From Advenella kashmirensis W13003 (GTDB taxonomy: Bacteria; Pseudomonadota; Gammaproteobacteria; Burkholderiales; Burkholderiaceae_B), in NCBI RefSeq assembly GCF_000506985.1, contig NZ_KI650979.1, positions 186,001-250,000 on the forward strand: a stretch of 64,000 bases of DNA, written 5' to 3'. How positions within the stretch are numbered: position 1 is the stretch's first letter; the number at the start of each line of letters is the position of its first letter. The notes under the pieces are model-generated. The model did no database searches, had not been told where the DNA came from, and saw only the letters and a list, made by a program, of their open reading frames with translations. Below, one piece after another: positions 36,649 to 45,325 of the stretch. The position numbers were made by a program, and so were the translations under genes.

Positions 36649-39375
36649 TTAGGGTGTAGCGGGTGACGCTGCCGGCGCCCCTGCAGCGGGGGCGGCCTCA
36701 GGCTTGTCTGCCGGTGGAGTTGTCGGTGGCTCAGGCGCGGCTGGTGTTGCACCATCAGGAGGTGCGCCAGCGGGCGCCTCAGACGCGGCGGGGGCAGGTT
36801 TATCCTGGGCGGATTCTGCTGGACCCGATGCCGGTGAGGGGGTCGCCGAAGGCGTTGATGCCTCTGCCGGCACTGCATTCTGGTTCGCTGCAGCCTGATC
36901 TGCGGCCTTTTTTTGCGCTTCGGCTTCTTTTGCCCTGCGCTGTTTCACAAACTGCCCCAGTGGAGAATTATTCAGCCGCTGCCACTTCACTTTGAATTGC
37001 GCATCGGCAGGTGTGCCCGTCAGTTCAAATGGCAAAGACACTTGCTTGATGCTCAACTGCAGCCCATCCTGATTCAGCGTCACAGGCTGGCGCGTGACAA
37101 AACGGCCCGGAAAGGAAAACTGATTGTTCATCAGATTATAGACGGCCAGGTTGTCGTCGGCTTCAATCAGCACCGGGTCGGTCAGCAGGCTGAAGCGCGC
37201 AAAATGCAGCTCACCCTTGTCCAGGGCAAGCCTGGCTTTCAGGGTGTGATACGGCGTTTTGGCGGCCATATCATACTTCCAGGCGGCTGCCTGTTCGACA
37301 TTATTGGCATACGCGGCCGGGTCGGCAAAAATCGGCGCCAAGTCAAAACCACTGATGGTGCCGTCATGCACTTCGCCTTCCAGTGATCCGGTGGCATGTG
37401 CGCGCCAATCCGCCCCCTCGGGCACATTCTGACTGGAAAAAACCAGCGCGAAGGTACCTGTTCCGGTCATGACCGGGCTCATGCCCAGACCTTTGAGCAG
37501 CGGTTCTATGGACACATTCTGGAAGTTGAGTTTGGTCGTGGTCTCGCTATCCTTCATGTTGACCAGAGCATCGCCTTCAACCTGTCCGTCGAAAATGCTG
37601 GATTTGATATTGGTAATGCCCAACTGGTTTTTTGTGAAATTCAGCGCAGCCGTCACGTCGTTGTACACCACGCCGTGATAGGTAATCTGCTTGAGACTGG
37701 CGGTACCGGATCCGACCAGCGAACCCATCAGGTCACTCACCAGATTGCGCACAGCCGTGGTGGTAGGCTTGGCTTCGGCACCCGCAGCAGCTGGCGGCGG
37801 TTCCTCTCCCTGCGCATTGGCGGCCGGTGCAGCGGGTGCGGACGACACGTTATCGATCAGTTCATCCAGGTTCACCGAATCGGCGCCCACCGCGAAACGC
37901 ACATAAGGCTCGTCAAAATGCGACACATTGCCGTCAAAGCTGAATTTGCCCGAGTTGATCACCGCATCGGCCTTGAAGCTGGCCACGTTTTTGAGGAAAT
38001 CCGCATTAAAGGTGCCGATGACCGGGATGCTCTGTTCACGCGTCTCGGCATCCTTGAGCACGACGTTACCACTGATAGCCGAGAGTGCAATCAGGCGACG
38101 CGTGAGATCCATTTTTGCGGGGGAAGAAATATTGAAATTGACGGCGCGATTGCTGGCCCGTGCATACGCGCCATCCAGCTTGACTTCCGCTACGCTCAGC
38201 GCATCGGACGTACCGCTGATGCCCTGCATGCGAAAATTCATGCCGAACTGTTCCTTGCCCTTTAGCCGGATTGAACCCGTCAGCGGTCGCCCGCCCGCCC
38301 CAGTCGGAGAAATGTCCAGGGCGGGTGTGTTCAGCACCCATTCGTAACTCTGGTCATCTTCATCAGACGCGCTGCCTTTAACGGCAAAATTGGTCATTTG
38401 CAGCAACGGAGCAGTCGAGTCGAAATTCAGTTTCGGCGCCGTCAGGCTCATATCCAGATTGCGCAAACCGGTCCCTTTGGCACCCTTGCCCGAAACGGTC
38501 ATATCAATTCCCGAACCGGTTAGCGCGTGCGCAAAACTGTCCACGGCAAAGTCGCCGGTCAACGTCCCGGTCTGGATGTCCACATCGCCCACCACACCCT
38601 TGACGTTGGCCTCGAAATTACGCGCCGAATACAATTTGGTGACCGGATCCAGCTTGACCAGTCCCTGGATGTTGACCGTCGCATTGGCAACCGGCCTGGC
38701 GCCTTCCAGGCGGCCGGTGACCGACACATCGAATGGCTGATCGAAGGTGACCCTGCCCGTATTGATCGTCATCCCGTTCAGGCGCATATCCAGATTATTC
38801 AAACGGTCCTTGTAAAACAGCGCACCATTCTGTACTTCAAGGCCTGCAATATCGATTTTGAAATCGGTTTTTTTGGGCTGCGGTAAAACGCTGTTGGTTT
38901 CAGCAGATGTTGTCGTTGCAGGACGGATCTCATCGGTTTTGAAACGTGGATCGACGTTTTCTGCCTCGGGTAGTGGCTGGGACAACAGGTCTTCAAAGTT
39001 GAAGTTGCCTTTTTCATCGCGTACGATCCAGCTCTTGAGCCCCGAGACGGCGACATGATCGACCACCAGCCGGTTGGACAGGAGCGGCCAGATCGCGACC
39101 GCAAAGCGGGCGCTGTCGATTGACGCGAACGTGGTAGTGGAATCGGGTTCGGACAGGGAAATTTTACGAACCGACAAACCAATGCGAGGGAACAGGGAAA
39201 GCTCCAGATCGCCTTCAATCACCATGGTACGGTTGTACCTTTCCTGCACAATGCTTTCGATCTTGTGTTTATAGGCGTTCGGGTCGAACGTCAATAAAAA
39301 GACGGCTGCGCCAACAAAGGCGAACAGCATCAATATCACAAGGCCGATCAGAATTCTTTTAAGCCAGACTTTCAT
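36649..39375 (-). CDS. AsmA-family envelope protein
   Basis: The 908-residue protein has an N-terminal signal-anchor helix (about 7-30). It is followed by the AsmA start FDPNAYKHKIESIVQERYNRTMVIEGDLELSLFPRIGLSV and long stretches of beta-strand repeats. A C-terminal AsmA_2-type region (SVNLDELIDN, SLVGSGTASLKQITYHG, MKDSETTTKLNFQNVSIEPLLKGLG, EGEVHDGTISGFDLAPIF) is followed by a Pro/Ala-rich tail (about 830-908). AsmA-like proteins bridge the periplasm and are thought to move phospholipid to the outer membrane. Substrate is not evident from the sequence. Confidence 0.93.
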   Translation of the reverse strand: MKVWLKRILIGLVILMLFAFVGAAVFLLTFDPNAYKHKIESIVQERYNRTMVIEGDLELSLFPRIGLSVRKISLSEPDSTTTFASIDSARFAVAIWPLLSNRLVVDHVAVSGLKSWIVRDEKGNFNFEDLLSQPLPEAENVDPRFKTDEIRPATTTSAETNSVLPQPKKTDFKIDIAGLEVQNGALFYKDRLNNLDMRLNGMTINTGRVTFDQPFDVSVTGRLEGARPVANATVNIQGLVKLDPVTKLYSARNFEANVKGVVGDVDIQTGTLTGDFAVDSFAHALTGSGIDMTVSGKGAKGTGLRNLDMSLTAPKLNFDSTAPLLQMTNFAVKGSASDEDDQSYEWVLNTPALDISPTGAGGRPLTGSIRLKGKEQFGMNFRMQGISGTSDALSVAEVKLDGAYARASNRAVNFNISSPAKMDLTRRLIALSAISGNVVLKDAETREQSIPVIGTFNADFLKNVASFKADAVINSGKFSFDGNVSHFDEPYVRFAVGADSVNLDELIDNVSSAPAAPAANAQGEEPPPAAAGAEAKPTTTAVRNLVSDLMGSLVGSGTASLKQITYHGVVYNDVTAALNFTKNQLGITNIKSSIFDGQVEGDALVNMKDSETTTKLNFQNVSIEPLLKGLGMSPVMTGTGTFALVFSSQNVPEGADWRAHATGSLEGEVHDGTISGFDLAPIFADPAAYANNVEQAAAWKYDMAAKTPYHTLKARLALDKGELHFARFSLLTDPVLIEADDNLAVYNLMNNQFSFPGRFVTRQPVTLNQDGLQLSIKQVSLPFELTGTPADAQFKVKWQRLNNSPLGQFVKQRRAKEAEAQKKAADQAAANQNAVPAEASTPSATPSPASGPAESAQDKPAPAASEAPAGAPPDGATPAAPEPPTTPPADKPEAAPAAGAPAASPATP

Positions 39376-39702
39376 GGGCGGCTTGATCTCTCATCATAAT
39401 AAGTGGGAACAGCCCGCGCAAGGACCGTCTGTCATTCCGATAAACGCAACGCGATTGCCTGAGCCGGCTGCATTACATCTGCAATACAATCGCGCAATAT
39501 TGTCAGCACGCGTCCACACCCGTAATGCGGTCGCGTGCGGCAGGCCGACACACTTCCTGACTGTACAGGAAACATGCGCCGGCCACCGTTGGGCGAGGAA
39601 TGTCCTGTGTGCCTGCCTGACTTGCCGCAAAAAGCGTCGTCGATCGGACTGTAATTTTGATTATGCTAACAGATATGACCGGCAAATGCAGGCGGAACAG
39701 GA
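39376..39702. other. Intergenic stretch between yidB and asmA
   Basis: No convincing gene, operator or terminator was seen in these 327 bases. It should hold the promoter of the minus-strand AsmA gene. Reading frames that cross it lack family matches and run antisense to yidB. Confidence 0.5.
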
Positions 39703-40263
39703 CTATTTGAACAGCGAGGACAGCGAATTGAGTATATCGTTATCGCCGCGCGCCTGCCCGTCTGCGGGAATCTGTCCGTCAGGAGTGGATTTGTCCACCA
39801 ATTGCGGCAGGATACCGGACAATGAGCCCAGAATATCATCGCGGGAATGACCTGATTGCTGCGCAATGGAATCGACGGTATCGGGACCCAATGCCGTATC
39901 AACCTGCTGGGGAGAAATATCGCGGTTCTCGCCGTGGTTAACCCAGGAATTGAAAATATCGCCAAGACCGCCCCGCTGGAATTTGTCGGCCAGACCACCC
40001 AGACCGCCCTGCTGATTATTAATCACAGACAAAATGACCGGTAACAGCGCGCTGAGCGAACCCAGGTTGATACCGCCACCCAGACCACCCAAACCGCCCA
40101 GGCCTCCGAGTCCGCCCATATCCTCCTGCTGTGCTGCCGGCGCCTGATCCACCTGCGCCTGTTGCTCCGCTACCTGACCATCCTGTACCTGTTCGCTTTT
40201 TACCGGCTCCTCGGATTTTTTACCTCCGCCCAGAACCGCATTGACTGCATCCAGAATTCCCAT
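39703..40263 (-). CDS. YidB-family (DUF937) protein
   Basis: The 186-residue protein opens with MGILDAVNAVLGG and ends with SGHSRDDILGSLSGILPQLVDKSTPDGQIP, the YidB signature with a W-V-N-H-G-E-N segment (FNSWVNHGENRDIS). A Gln/Glu-rich spacer is followed by a GGL tandem stretch (50-64). YidB proteins are cytoplasmic and of unknown function. No partner is obvious. It is the last gene that looks native before the accessory region. Confidence 0.9.
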   Translation of the reverse strand: MGILDAVNAVLGGGKKSEEPVKSEQVQDGQVAEQQAQVDQAPAAQQEDMGGLGGLGGLGGLGGGINLGSLSALLPVILSVINNQQGGLGGLADKFQRGGLGDIFNSWVNHGENRDISPQQVDTALGPDTVDSIAQQSGHSRDDILGSLSGILPQLVDKSTPDGQIPADGQARGDNDILNSLSSLFK

Positions 40264-40571
40264 GATCTTTCCTTGATTGAGTAAGAAGAGGATTCTTGAC
40301 TATAACACCGTATTGCGAATGGAATGTGAAGGGATTTGAGGGATAAACATTTGATACAGTTAGAGATTAGTGCAATCGGATGGAAATCCAGACAACGGAC
40401 GGGTGGACAAACGTAGCTACAAATAGGAGTGATTTCCCCAATTAAAAAATTACTAATGCAGAAGCAGAAGCTCGATCTCTGTGCTGTTCTGATGCAAAAC
40501 ATGATATTAATTGGGCAGTCTCATATTTACATTCAAAGCAGACAGACTCTTTCTGAAGCGGTTTTCTTTCG
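40264..40571. other. Intergenic, possible left edge of the accessory region
   Basis: These 308 bases hold no supported gene. Base composition becomes AT-rich here and stays so through most of the next 21 kb. No integrase, tRNA or direct repeat was recognised at the edge. Confidence 0.4.
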
Positions 40572-40793
40572 TTACTGGGCTAGTCTGACAGAGGCAGGAT
40601 CTATCCCCGCTTCACGAAGTACCAGATCAAGGTTTTGTTCCAACGTTAATCCATTACCGAGGCTTTCTTGCAGAGGCAGTCCCAATACGAATATCAGTTG
40701 CTTTTTCAGTGAAATTGGCTCTGCATCCTCTAAATCCTCATCGGCGTTGATTTTTTCGGGAAACTCGTGAAATTTGGAATATGCGATATCCAT
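40572..40793 (-). CDS. Hypothetical protein (73 residues)
   Basis: I recognise no family. The ATG at 40793 has a TTGGAG site nine bases upstream. The product is acidic at first (INADEDLEDAEP) and has one hydrophobic stretch (KKQLIFVLGLPLQESLG) and a helix likely to end it (LDLVLREAGIDPASVRL). It follows the 80-residue gene at 36 bases on the same strand, so the pair is probably an operon. Its size and pairing allow a toxin-antitoxin or a phage-type role, but nothing supports either directly. Confidence 0.6.
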   Translation of the reverse strand: MDIAYSKFHEFPEKINADEDLEDAEPISLKKQLIFVLGLPLQESLGNGLTLEQNLDLVLREAGIDPASVRLAQ

Positions 40794-40829
40794 GTATTAA
40801 TCTCCAATGTAGGCGTTACGTCTTCAGTC

Positions 40830-41072
40830 CTAGTTTTGGAATTTCTCCATTTCGAGCCTGACAAGCTGCAAATGGTTCATCAACTCGTCAATCTGCTTCG
40901 TCGTAGCAGCAAGCGGAACTTTGCCTATTTCAGACAAAAGTACGCCTCTTGAATTTAATTTCAGCAGATATTCGGAAATGTAGCCTTTGTACTGCTCGAG
41001 AGTTAAATCGGACAGACTACGCCCGTCCATCACCTCGCTTTTCGGGTCAAAGACCGGTTTTACGAAAGACAT
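40830..41072 (-). CDS. Hypothetical protein (80 residues)
   Basis: A strong AAAGGAG site lies ahead of ATG 41072. The product (opening MSFVKPVFDPKSEVMDG, with a helical region ending in IDELMNHLQLVRLEMEKFQ) looks like a small soluble helical protein. No family was recognised. It lies upstream of the 73-residue gene in a likely two-gene operon. Confidence 0.6.
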   Translation of the reverse strand: MSFVKPVFDPKSEVMDGRSLSDLTLEQYKGYISEYLLKLNSRGVLLSEIGKVPLAATTKQIDELMNHLQLVRLEMEKFQN

Positions 41073-41437
41073 AGTGCACTCCTTTCACTGATAACAGGAT
41101 GAGTTTTCAATCCAACATTCCCGGAAAAACCATGGCATTCGTTAGCGGGCTATAAGCTGCTCTCATCCACAGTTTACCCAGATCGCGACCGCCACAAACC
41201 TTGACGGTTTCGTCAATGGATTGAGCTTTCAAATATATCAATTGAATAGGATATACGAACAGCGTTTGTTACTGTTTCTTAATATCTTTGTGTGCTCGAA
41301 ATCTATTCTAGAATAAAGCCGATCGACGCCACTGCCCTACTTTCATCGGCAATTAGCAGAAGATGGCCGAAATTGAGCATTGTGCCCTAAGTATGGGATT
41401 TTTTGATTTATATTTAGTTACACAGAGTTCTACTTGA
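41073..41437. other. Intergenic, no gene seen
   Basis: These 365 bases contain no supported gene. The only noted element is the palindrome ATTCTAGAAT at 41305-41314. The promoter of the small-protein operon (from 41072) should lie here. Confidence 0.5.
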
Positions 41438-42145
41438 TCATTCAATACGTATACTGTCAACAGATAAAGTCCAATCATTCGATAAGCATACCGGGCACTT
41501 TGACAAATTGTCTTTGAGGCCTAGAACCGTATTGCCACAACAACGGCAAGAAAAATATCTTTCTCGGTTAGTGTCTTCGTTTTTGCTGTCAATGTTTTCC
41601 TCTTCGAGGTAACGTTCAATAATGGAAAGTCCCGGCCTCACATCTTCGTCTTTGTAATAGAAGACGCTAACATTTCCGTCTATTTCAAGGAAAGCGAGTC
41701 TGATCTGGCCCAGGTGCTCAATGCTTTTTTGACGAAGCTCCAAAGAAAATTCGTCAAAGGGTATGCTACTCCTCTTGACGTTATCCCAGACAAGCCGCCC
41801 ATGTTTTACTACCAACATTGGCTTTCCTTCCAAAATCTTCTGAAGTCTATCACTACGGCGTACACATAAAGTAAAGACCCTATATACGGAGACGATGACA
41901 ACAAAAGAGACAATAGCTGGCAATAAAGGTGCATCTTCCTGCAAGGCCACATCCCCCGCAGCCGTTCCTAAAACCAGGATAATGACGACTTCCAACGGAG
42001 TCATCTGTTTTACCCCTCTGCGACCGATGAATCTGAGAAAAACGAAAACGAGTATAAAGGTGATAAATGATCTGAATAACACTTCGATCAAAAACGAAGC
42101 CGGATTGTCATTTAGTACGATACGTCCGAGGTCTAAACTTTCCAT
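41438..42145 (-). CDS. DUF421 (YetF-type) membrane protein with C-terminal zinc ribbon
   Basis: It is 235 residues from ATG 42145 (GGGAG upstream); an in-frame ATG at 42178 adds 11 residues that lie in the SDR remnant. Three N-terminal hydrophobic helices (about 18-95) with FLRFIGRRGVKQMTPLEVV and VLGTAAGDVAL are characteristic of DUF421 proteins. A soluble domain follows (PMLVVKHGRLVWDNVKRSSI, then SIEHLGQIRLAFLEIDGNVSVF). Residues 200-220 carry two cysteine pairs (CRCC at 200-203 and CPVC at 217-220), a zinc-ribbon pattern that I do not associate with most YetF proteins. YetF-type proteins are envelope-stress genes of unknown activity. Confidence 0.9.
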   Translation of the reverse strand: MESLDLGRIVLNDNPASFLIEVLFRSFITFILVFVFLRFIGRRGVKQMTPLEVVIILVLGTAAGDVALQEDAPLLPAIVSFVVIVSVYRVFTLCVRRSDRLQKILEGKPMLVVKHGRLVWDNVKRSSIPFDEFSLELRQKSIEHLGQIRLAFLEIDGNVSVFYYKDEDVRPGLSIIERYLEEENIDSKNEDTNRERYFSCRCCGNTVLGLKDNLSKCPVCLSNDWTLSVDSIRIE

Positions 42146-42149
42146 ATCT

Positions 42150-42495
42150 TTATTCACTCCCTGAGAAAAAATAGCCATTTACGATCGTGCCCCCATTGAC
42201 GTCTATCGTCTGCCCAGTCATATAAATCGAAGCCGCTAACGAGACTAGCATACGCGGGGACTAATTCAAAAGCCTGGCCTGGTCGGCTCATTGGCTTATT
42301 TTTCTTTAATTCGGCTGCCTTCCCTGCCAAAAAGGAAGCCGGTATAAGGGGGATCCAAATAGGTCCTTTCGCTATGGCGTTGAACCACCTGTGTTGGCTG
42401 GCGATTTTGTTGGACATAAAAAATATCTTCATGATCAGGTCGCTCCAAGTAAAGCATATGTGAGGCCGGCGTTTGTAATCAGTCGTAAAGAACAC
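42150..42495 (-). pseudogene. Decayed 3' remnant of an SDR gene (YghA/glucose-dehydrogenase type)
   Basis: Reverse-strand reading gives GPIWIPLIPASFLAGKAAEL and SRPGQAFELVPAYASLVS, the C-terminal third of a SDR such as YghA, but the frame then shifts. The continuation ASIYMTGQTIDVNGGTIVNG, ending at a TAA at 42150-42152, is in a neighbouring frame; together they make the classical SDR end (PYM-TGQ-x-x-x-VNGG). Upstream, TDYKRRPHI still resembles the SDR TAYKGSPHL, with more frame damage. The 5' part is absent. The DUF421 start follows this remnant closely. Confidence 0.8.
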
Positions 42496-42712
42496 ATTCA
42501 GACTTTTCTTGAATCTCGTCGATTTTGCTACTAATGCACTGCTTCGGCCCCATAGAAGCTTTTAACCTTGCGCAAAAGCCATATCAAGCAGTTTATTTCA
42601 GCGCCTATTTCTTATTAAGGATATGTAACCCCGTCTTTTAATTAGCAATTAACTTGTTAGTATGAACTGTGGTTTCCAATTTATCGCATTACTCTAACCT
42701 AAGGAGAAGTCA

Positions 42713-42919
42713 ATGAATCAAGATATCGCTGAAGGAAAATGGGAGCAACTAAAAGGATCCATTAAAGAAAAATGGGGTGATCTCACAGATGACGACATTA
42801 CACAAATAAACGGGAATGCACAAAAAATGTGCGGAGTGTTGCAAGAGAAGTATGGGAAAAACAGAGAAGAGGCAGAACGAGAAGTAAACGATTTCTGGGC
42901 TCGGCAGAACCAGCTTTAA
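42713..42919 (+). CDS. CsbD-family stress protein
   Basis: The 68-residue protein has the full CsbD/YjbJ layout: MNQDIAEGKWEQLKGSIKEKWGDLTDDDITQINGN, then LQEKYGKNREEAEREVNDF at the end. A strong AAGGAG lies ahead of the ATG. CsbD proteins are induced by general stress and have no proven biochemical role. It begins the plus-strand small-gene string of this region. Confidence 0.95.
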   Translation: MNQDIAEGKWEQLKGSIKEKWGDLTDDDITQINGNAQKMCGVLQEKYGKNREEAEREVNDFWARQNQL

Positions 42920-42962
42920 AGCGCTACTGAGTTAGCGCCCAGAATCCCGCGAGTGCTTTTTT
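42918..42962 (+). terminator. Possible terminator/attenuator after csbD
   Basis: AAAGCGCT (42918-42925) can pair with AGTGCTTT (42952-42959), allowing G-U, and a T-run follows; an inner hairpin GCGCTA/TAGCGC also forms. The ribosome site of the next gene follows directly, so partial read-through is likely. Confidence 0.4.
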
Positions 42963-42976
42963 GTTTGGAGGCTATT

Positions 42977-43552
42977 ATGTTACGTATTCCGATGAAAGCC
43001 CTACTGTTATCCACTTTATTTGTGGTGCCGATTACTGCCTCGGCACAATCGACAAACCCAGCTACAGATATGAGCCCGAACACCGAAACGAAATCCACTA
43101 AAGACAATTTATCAGGCAGTGATGAATCTTTTTTTACCAAAGCCGCTGAAGCAGGCCTGGCGGAAATCGAAGGCGCCAAACTGGCCCAACAAAAGGCATC
43201 CACCAGCGAGGTAAAAGACTTTGCAGCCCGCATGATTACAGATCACACCAAGGTCAGTGAGGAGCTAAAAGCGCTAGCGATAAAAAAAGGCGTGACCCTT
43301 CCTACTGAGCCCTCTTTAATTCAGAAGGGCGAGATCAAAGCGTTGAGCCTGTTAGATGACAAGTTTGATGAAAACTACGTCGACAGAATGGCTGTATCAG
43401 CTCACGAAAGCACAATAACGCTCTTTAAAGATACAGTTAAAGACAGTAAAGACGCTGATATCAAAGCGTTTGCACAAAAAACCTTGCCTGCATTGGAGTC
43501 ACATTTGGACATGGCAAAAAAATTGCATCCTACTGTCAGCAAAACAAAATAG
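42977..43552 (+). CDS. Exported DUF4142-family protein
   Basis: It is 191 residues from ATG 42977 (TTGGAGG upstream). A Sec signal peptide (hydrophobic about 6-22, cleavage near ASA at 24) is followed by an acidic linker. The DUF4142 domain is next: FFTKAAEAGLAEIEGAKLAQQKASTSEVKDFAARMITDHTKVSEEL, then the second helical pair DENYVDRMAVSAHESTITLFKDTVKDSKDADIKAFAQKTLPALESHLDMAKKL. The fold is a ferritin-like four-helix bundle thought to act in the periplasm. Proteins of this family often accompany CsbD and other stress genes. Confidence 0.92.
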   Translation: MLRIPMKALLLSTLFVVPITASAQSTNPATDMSPNTETKSTKDNLSGSDESFFTKAAEAGLAEIEGAKLAQQKASTSEVKDFAARMITDHTKVSEELKALAIKKGVTLPTEPSLIQKGEIKALSLLDDKFDENYVDRMAVSAHESTITLFKDTVKDSKDADIKAFAQKTLPALESHLDMAKKLHPTVSKTK

Positions 43553-43594
43553 TACCGATTTGCTTTGGTGTATGTGTTAAGCATCGAAGATAAG

Positions 43595-43740
43595 ATGCTT
43601 CATTGTGCAATCGTGTTTTTACTATTGAAATTATTAGCGCTGCGCTCGATTTAGGAAGCATTGTGGCCGGCGCAGGGATAGCGAAATTGTTATTTGTGAC
43701 TTCGTTATTCTCGCTGTACTTTTTTATTAGGCAGGAATAG
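43595..43740 (+). pseudogene. Frameshifted DUF1328 (YtjA) membrane protein gene
   Basis: ATG 43595 opens MLHCAIVFLLLKLLA, which matches the N terminus of DUF1328 proteins, but this frame stops at 43654. In another frame ALDLGSIVAGAGIAKLLFVT continues to a TAG at 43738-43740, matching the GIAKILFF core of the family. The spacing between ATG and the GIAK motif is about four bases short of a typical gene, so one small deletion or several indels broke it. An intact homologue lies at 58324-58482. Confidence 0.75.
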
Positions 43741-43770
43741 ATAACTCACAAAATTTATAAGGAGTTGATC

Positions 43771-44376
43771 ATGGCACAATCGACTAAAATCGCTCAATTG
43801 GAAGAGCTTGTTTTACAGATGATAGAGACTGAATTAGGCGGAGAGCAAGTTTATCGTACCGCACTTACTTGCGCAATAAACGAGGACTTGAAAAAAGAGT
43901 GGGAAGGTTACCTCGATGAAACATTGAAACATCAAGAATTGGCAATGGCGATTGCCAAGCATTTGGACCTCGACCCGAATACACATTCGCCGGGCCGAGA
44001 AGTCGTAAAGACTCTGGGTGAATCGTATGTTAAAGCAATGAAAAAAATTCAAACTGAAGGTTCGCCTGAAGCAGCCCAGCTAGTAGCCTGTGAATGTGTA
44101 GTTCTGGCCGAGACTAAGGACCATATGAACTGGGAACTATTTGGCAAAGCGATAGAAAAAGCAAATGCCAGCGACAAACGTTTTTACAAAGAAATATTTG
44201 AACAAGTGGAGCAACAAGAAGACCACCATCTGTTTCACACAAAAGGATGGTGTCGAGAACTGTGGATTGAGAGTCTGGGTTTGCCGGCCGTATTGCCTCC
44301 ACCCGAAGAGGTCAAGCAAGTAGAAACGGAGATCGGCGCCTCTCGAGCAAAACAGCAAAGACAGGATTATTTATAA
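43771..44376 (+). CDS. Ferritin-like domain protein
   Basis: It is 201 residues from ATG 43771 with AAGGAG upstream. The sequence is nearly all helical; glutamates and histidines appear in ferritin-like spacing (IETELGGEQVYRTAL, then ETLKHQELAMAIAKHL, ACECVVLAETKDHMNWELF and EQVEQQEDHHLFHTKGWCRELW). It is longer than bacterioferritin, and I do not recognise a subfamily name. Metal binding is likely, but iron storage versus oxidase activity cannot be told. It is the last gene of the plus-strand stress string. Confidence 0.75.
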   Translation: MAQSTKIAQLEELVLQMIETELGGEQVYRTALTCAINEDLKKEWEGYLDETLKHQELAMAIAKHLDLDPNTHSPGREVVKTLGESYVKAMKKIQTEGSPEAAQLVACECVVLAETKDHMNWELFGKAIEKANASDKRFYKEIFEQVEQQEDHHLFHTKGWCRELWIESLGLPAVLPPPEEVKQVETEIGASRAKQQRQDYL

Positions 44377-44467
44377 ACTCTTGCAGGCCATAATGCGATT
44401 CGACAGTGCCTTTGAGAGTAACGGGCATGTATTCGCTTTCGCATTATGGGCGGCGACTCCAGCGTTG

Positions 44468-45115
44468 CTATTTATTTAAGGCCTCAAACTTTTTAATTTT
44501 ATGCTCGACTTCAGTTAAGACTTTCAATAAATAATCACATTGTGTGCAGACTTCCCCGGCTTCTCTATTTTTCGAGGAACTTAAAATAAGATCGATCTGC
44601 TGATAGATCACCTCCACGAATGTGATGAGATTCACCAGAGTAGGAGTCGCTTCTTTGCGCAAATAGAGTAACGAATCAAGGTTCCTGATGATTAGGTTGA
44701 AATTTACATAATCAAATTTTATTTTATTAAATTCCACTTCGCGATAAATAAAATCACATATCTGGCGCTGTCGATCTTGGGAGTTATTTCCATTTGTCTC
44801 GCATAAATCCTGCAATTCTCGACTGTATTCCTTTACTTTATCGAAACTCCAAACTGCTTCTGTAAAGTGATCCATTGTGACTTCGCACAAGCTTAGAAAG
44901 AGAATTCTCTTTTTTTCTTCAGTAGCTTTTTCTCTATTAGTCTCTCGCTGCCAATTGCTGTTTGCTATATACAAAGAAATGATCGCAGCGGTGAATGTAC
45001 CGGCGGCAATCAATAAGCTCGTTTTACTGGAAAAGTCAATATCCGAAATCATGAAAAGGATGAAAATCGCTACTGCTAACGTTCCCAATAAAATAAGTTT
45101 TAGTTTGTGCTTCAC
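44468..45115 (-). CDS. Hypothetical membrane-anchored protein (215 residues)
   Basis: The start is GTG 45115 with AAAGGG upstream. Two hydrophobic helices (about 6-24 and 32-50) are followed by a charged cytoplasmic region of about 165 residues rich in helix formers, with a conserved-looking WQRETNREKATEEKKRILFL stretch. The coding sequence is very AT-rich, unlike the housekeeping genes. No domain was recognised. It lies between the ferritin-like gene and the deacetylase gene, on the opposite strand to both. Confidence 0.65.
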   Translation of the reverse strand: MKHKLKLILLGTLAVAIFILFMISDIDFSSKTSLLIAAGTFTAAIISLYIANSNWQRETNREKATEEKKRILFLSLCEVTMDHFTEAVWSFDKVKEYSRELQDLCETNGNNSQDRQRQICDFIYREVEFNKIKFDYVNFNLIIRNLDSLLYLRKEATPTLVNLITFVEVIYQQIDLILSSSKNREAGEVCTQCDYLLKVLTEVEHKIKKFEALNK

Positions 45116-45325
45116 GGCAGTACCCTTTGAGTTGGACCCAGAACACCATCATTTCATAGAACGAAGGCTGAAACTTTACTGATTGAAATCATTTGTATCG
45201 ATAGGAGCAGCAGTAATGATCCGGAGCAAATTTCGACACTTTTATGGGACATAAGGAAACATCGGAATAGAAACATCAACGAAGTATTGGCTAATCTAAT
45301 TTTGCACGCAAAGGCTTAAAGAACT

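Noticed and set aside
42154-42495. Intact 113-residue gene
   Set aside because: Its sequence is an SDR C terminus followed by an out-of-frame end; the second half matches SDR in another frame.
45131-45318. Open frame of about 62 codons upstream of the PIG-L gene
   Set aside because: It lacks a start codon with a ribosome site and has no family match.
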